From contig NW_024468528.1 of the NCBI RefSeq assembly GCF_001632365.1, positions 124,001 to 188,000 on the forward strand: a stretch of 64,000 nucleotides of DNA, written 5' to 3'. The stretch is from Laetiporus sulphureus 93-53. Lineage: Eukaryota > Basidiomycota > Agaricomycetes > Polyporales > Laetiporaceae. Shown here piece after piece: positions 61,198-64,000 of this stretch. Below the pieces are notes generated by a model. That model did not search any database, was not told the DNA's origin, and saw only the letters and a list, made by a program, of their open reading frames with translations. Position 1 is the first letter of the stretch. Every line of letters begins with the position of its first letter. The position numbers and the translations under genes are program-made.

Positions 61198-62692
61198 CAC
61201 CGAGTTTAGATCTATGGGCGTCTATGATGTTCGATGGGCGCCTGTGAGAGCTGGTACTGGACGCTCTGTATATGCAACGGACGCTCTTAGCTGGGAGGAA
61301 CATCTTTGAATCTGATGTCGACAGCGTCGGATATGCGGATCAAAGGAGAGTCTGACTCGGGCATGAAGCGAAGTTCAGGGAGGGAGTGGCTCAGTCAAAA
61401 ATCCAACGATGGGGCGCCGGCGTTGAATCGTTTTGTCGATGCTGTACCGTGCGGCCGAGAGATGGTAGCAGGTGAGATAATATTCGATTGAGACATGGAA
61501 GGCTACTCACGTCTATTGGTATGTCTTCGCAGTCCACAGTATAAGTGGCGCTCTCGGCGAAGTGGAACGATTATGACTCATAGGATGCTGCTTTACCCGG
61601 CCAGTCTGCAGCGCATCCGTATCGACAGGTTTCGCGTCGATTTCGTGGCTTTCTGTGCTGTGTAACGGGTGACAAGGGCCGAAACAACGGGGTCGGGTGA
61701 TGACCAGGAGACATGATACCGCCACAAGGAAGACGGCGAGAAAGAGATCTCAAAGTGAGCATGCAGCTTGGCTAGTATGTTGTTCATGTAAGTCTACTGC
61801 ATTATCGAGTCCTTCTCAGGGTACCCAAGACCTCTGTCGTTGGTGACGAGCTGAGGCGATGGATAGGGCACACTGAGCAGGAGGCGTCGAGCGGCAACAA
61901 GCCTCCCATCAAATTCTGGGGTATCACGCGGACAAAGGCATCGGATTCGGAAGCATTTTGGAGTCAACATGCGTTGCCACTTGCACTGTGCAACGTGTTG
62001 CGACTTCGGACATCAATAGCCACACCGAGCGACTCGCATAGCATTACCGGTCCCTTCTCCCGTATGAGGGCGTTCATTCAAAGATATTGCTCTACTGCTG
62101 CAGTATGCGGGCTGAAGTAAAGGAGGTCCTAGCTGCAGCATTTGTCAAGGAACTCGATGGAGATAGGACAAGGACGGCGGTCCAAGCCCCAGGCGCCTAT
62201 CAATGGGCCCATCAATACGTTCTATGTTCCGGACGATCTTGAATGGTCCTTTGCGGTTAAAAACCATATCCGATGTTTCACGCGAATTTTCACACGTTGT
62301 CCAGTGGCCAAATCAGAAGTCAGCAGTTTCTGGGCACGCTGGCATGCGTAATAGGATTTCCGCGACGCGAGCGGCACCTGGCACAGCATTATCGGTCCCT
62401 TCTCCCGCATGGGGGCCTCAAAGGTATTGCTCTACCTCTGGCGGCACGTACGCTGAAGTAAAGCAGGTCCTAGCTGCAGCATTTCTCTAGTAGCTCAATG
62501 GACGTAGGGCAAGTAGGGCGGTCCAAGCCCCAGGCGCCTATCAATGGGCCATCGATACGTTATATGCTCCGAGACATTTTGAGTGGCCCTTTACGTTTTA
62601 GAAGCATATGCAATGCTTCTCGCGCAACTTCTCACAGGTTGTCCTGTGGCTATCACAGAAGTCATCAATTTTCTGGGCACGCTAGCGCGCCA
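61198..62692 (+). repeat. Upstream repeat array, copy 3 (M1-M2-truncated M3)
   Basis: Same modules as at 8005-9565 and 21636-23250, oriented towards Z6. M3 stops after GGGCACGCTAGCGCGC, where copies 1 and 2 continue to their own promoters; the following base starts Z5-type promoter sequence. Confidence 0.85.
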
Positions 62693-62743
62693 ATGCTTTG
62701 CTCCACATTGACACATTCCGTAGAATGCGTAATTGTGATTCTT

Positions 62744-62755
62744 ACTCCGCGACGT
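62744..62755 (+). promoter_or_regulatory. Family promoter 12-mer upstream of Z6
   Basis: ACTCCGCGACGT, 38 bp before TATATAAG. Confidence 0.45.
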
Positions 62756-62792
62756 TTGATCTTCATTTTGGACCTCGTGTTCCGGTTGCTGG

Positions 62793-62800
62793 TATATAAG
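62793..62800 (+). promoter_or_regulatory. TATA box of Z6
   Basis: TATATAAG about 100 bp before the Z6 start codon; the Z5 counterpart has one base change just upstream. Confidence 0.55.
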
Positions 62801-62897
62801 ATGGCCCAGCAGCCCGTTGGAGAATACTTCAGTTCCCTCGCCACTGAGACCGGTCCCGTCAAATTTCTCTTCCTTCCGAGTTCTTGCTTCTTCCGCA

Positions 62898-63960
62898 ATG
62901 CAAATCATCCTTCACCAGAAAGCTGCGGCCGTCGACGGCCATGATTTTTCTGTGACAAAGAAACCGACACCTTTAAACGAAATGTGAGTCAAGTATTTAT
63001 CGCTCAATTGTCTCCTAACTTACGTCGCTCAATCAAGCCATCGCGCCCTCAACGTTACATGCCTGAATCCTCGCCTACTCCATATGGATAAGGAGAATGT
63101 GCAACATATGAGTGACGCCGAGTTCCGGTGCGTTGATAATCATTCTCACCATTAAACAATCTGACCACCCATCTCCTCTCAACGCCAGAACAACCGCGGT
63201 CTGGCCACCAACTGTTCCTTGCTTGAGAAACCCGTGGTCAGTGGACATGTGGGCGCAAGAGCCTTCGAAGCAGGACTGGGGCACCGAAAAGTTAATCATA
63301 CGTCCCATCCCGCAATTTTCAACGAATCTGGGAGGAAATCGGCGCACGTTCGCTCACGTACCGAATGAAGAATTCATGAAGAAATGGAATAAGACAGCTC
63401 AGGAAGCCGCGCCTTGTTTCCCTCACTCATCCATGCAACCTCATGTCATGCAGCACCCGCGCCCCTTGCCTGAGCCTCGAACGCGCCGCCAGCATCGTAT
63501 AGCGCAGGGGATACCCATGCAGGCGTCTCGATCTCTAGCTTGTACGACCGCCAGCCCGCAAAAGCGTCATTGCAAAAAGAAGACAGCTAGTTCGTCTCAT
63601 CGTACACCACGTTCTTCACCTCGTCGCGACGCAAAATTCTTTGCGCGAGTCGCCCGCATGCGCCAGTCGTTGCCGGCGAACGCTCAACCGAACGTACAGT
63701 GTCGTTGGCGAGGGGCGTACCCTTGCACATTCAAGGGGACGAGGCTCGAAGTACAGGAACATATCGAGCAAGAACACATCACAGCTTCTCAAGTCAAATG
63801 CAAGTGGGGTTCGTGCGAAACCCGTCATGGATTTCCAAAGGATCTTGTGCGGCATCTCAACTTGCATGAGGAGATCAGGGTTCCGTATCCATGCGACTTC
63901 TGTGGTCAAAAACTGAGCCGCCGAGATGCTTTGATTAGGCATATGAACTTACTTCACTGA
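62898..63960 (+). CDS. Zinc-finger protein Z6, paralogue of Z5
   Basis: Predicted 315-residue protein, exactly the length of Z5. Exons 62898..62983, 63038..63127, 63189..63960, each identical in length to its Z5 counterpart (86, 90, 772 nt), introns phase 2. The last 86 residues carry CRW with long Cys spacing, CKWGSC...RHLNLH and CDFCGQKLSRRDALIRHM fingers, differing from Z5 at only a handful of sites. Residues 60-185 differ at many sites, nearly all amino-acid changing. The core promoter is Z5-like but the sequence further upstream comes from the Z1/Z2 repeat array. Function unknown; presumably nuclear and nucleic-acid binding. Confidence 0.85.
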
Positions 63961-64000
63961 ACGTTCAGAATCACTAGCCAAGTCATGTTCTGTGATTCCT

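Larger units (their letters stand above)
62693..64000 (+). repeat. Z5-type duplicated segment, copy 2 (continues past window)
   Basis: Inverted partner of 35073-36376, from CAATGCTT through Z6 and its 3' flank to the last base of the window. Confidence 0.85.

Overview
The window is a gene-dense stretch of a basidiomycete nuclear genome, most likely a mushroom-forming Agaricomycete. The evidence is introns of about 45-70 nt with GTRNGT donors and CTNAC-like branch points, high GC, an SC15-type small secreted protein, and a long O-methyltransferase of a form I know from polypore-type fungi. I rebuilt exon-intron structures by hand, requiring donor/acceptor dinucleotides, consistent phase and family similarity. 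Coordinates are therefore predictions from sequence, not from transcripts.

Housekeeping genes, left to right: the 5' part of the arginine-biosynthesis gene ARG5,6 (-, runs off the left edge); a large disordered RING-H2 E3 ligase (+, 1099-5944); elongin C (-, 6294-6891); a BEM46-type alpha/beta hydrolase (-, 13653-15500); an SC15-like secreted protein (+, 16844-17702); an unrecognised single-pass membrane protein (-, 23579-25453); calcineurin A (-, 37027-39669); a SAM methyltransferase (+, 44230-45387); UBC13 (-, 46533-47440); a giant family-2 O-methyltransferase (-, 49860-54712); and a divergent pair of ER-associated degradation genes, a CUE protein (-, 57159-58078) and a UBXD8/Ubx2 homologue (+, 58345-60824). 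Broken BTB and DEAD-box helicase genes, a MITE-like hairpin and a 41-residue spliced microgene lie between them.

The unusual part is a family of six intact zinc-finger genes (labelled Z1-Z6) in 64 kb: 9749-12091 (+), 19088-21451 (-), 27050-29176 (-), 31072-33415 (-), 35112-36174 (-) and 62898-63960 (+). There is also a possible degenerate relative near 40.4-41.1 kb. Each has a variable, disordered N-terminal part and a C-terminal array of three fingers. The first two fingers carry a Trp two residues after the first Cys, as in the tandem CWCH2 arrangement of GLI/ZIC/Zap1-type factors. They form three pairs: Z1/Z2 and Z5/Z6 are inverted duplicates, Z3/Z4 are in tandem. Twenty of 21 internal coding exons are multiples of three and bounded by phase-2 introns.

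Z1 and Z2 sit in the arms of a ~4.4 kb inverted duplication that brackets BEM46 and the SC15-like gene. Both are preceded by an array of related repeat modules. A third copy of that array (61198-62692) precedes Z6, but is joined there to a Z5-type promoter, making a visible chimera. In Z1/Z2 the 5' UTR is about 90% identical while the adjacent coding exons differ much more and mostly at amino-acid-changing sites. This suggests diversifying selection or uneven gene conversion. A promoter 12-mer is shared by four of the six genes. I regard this family as the most likely undescribed system in the window. Its function is unknown.
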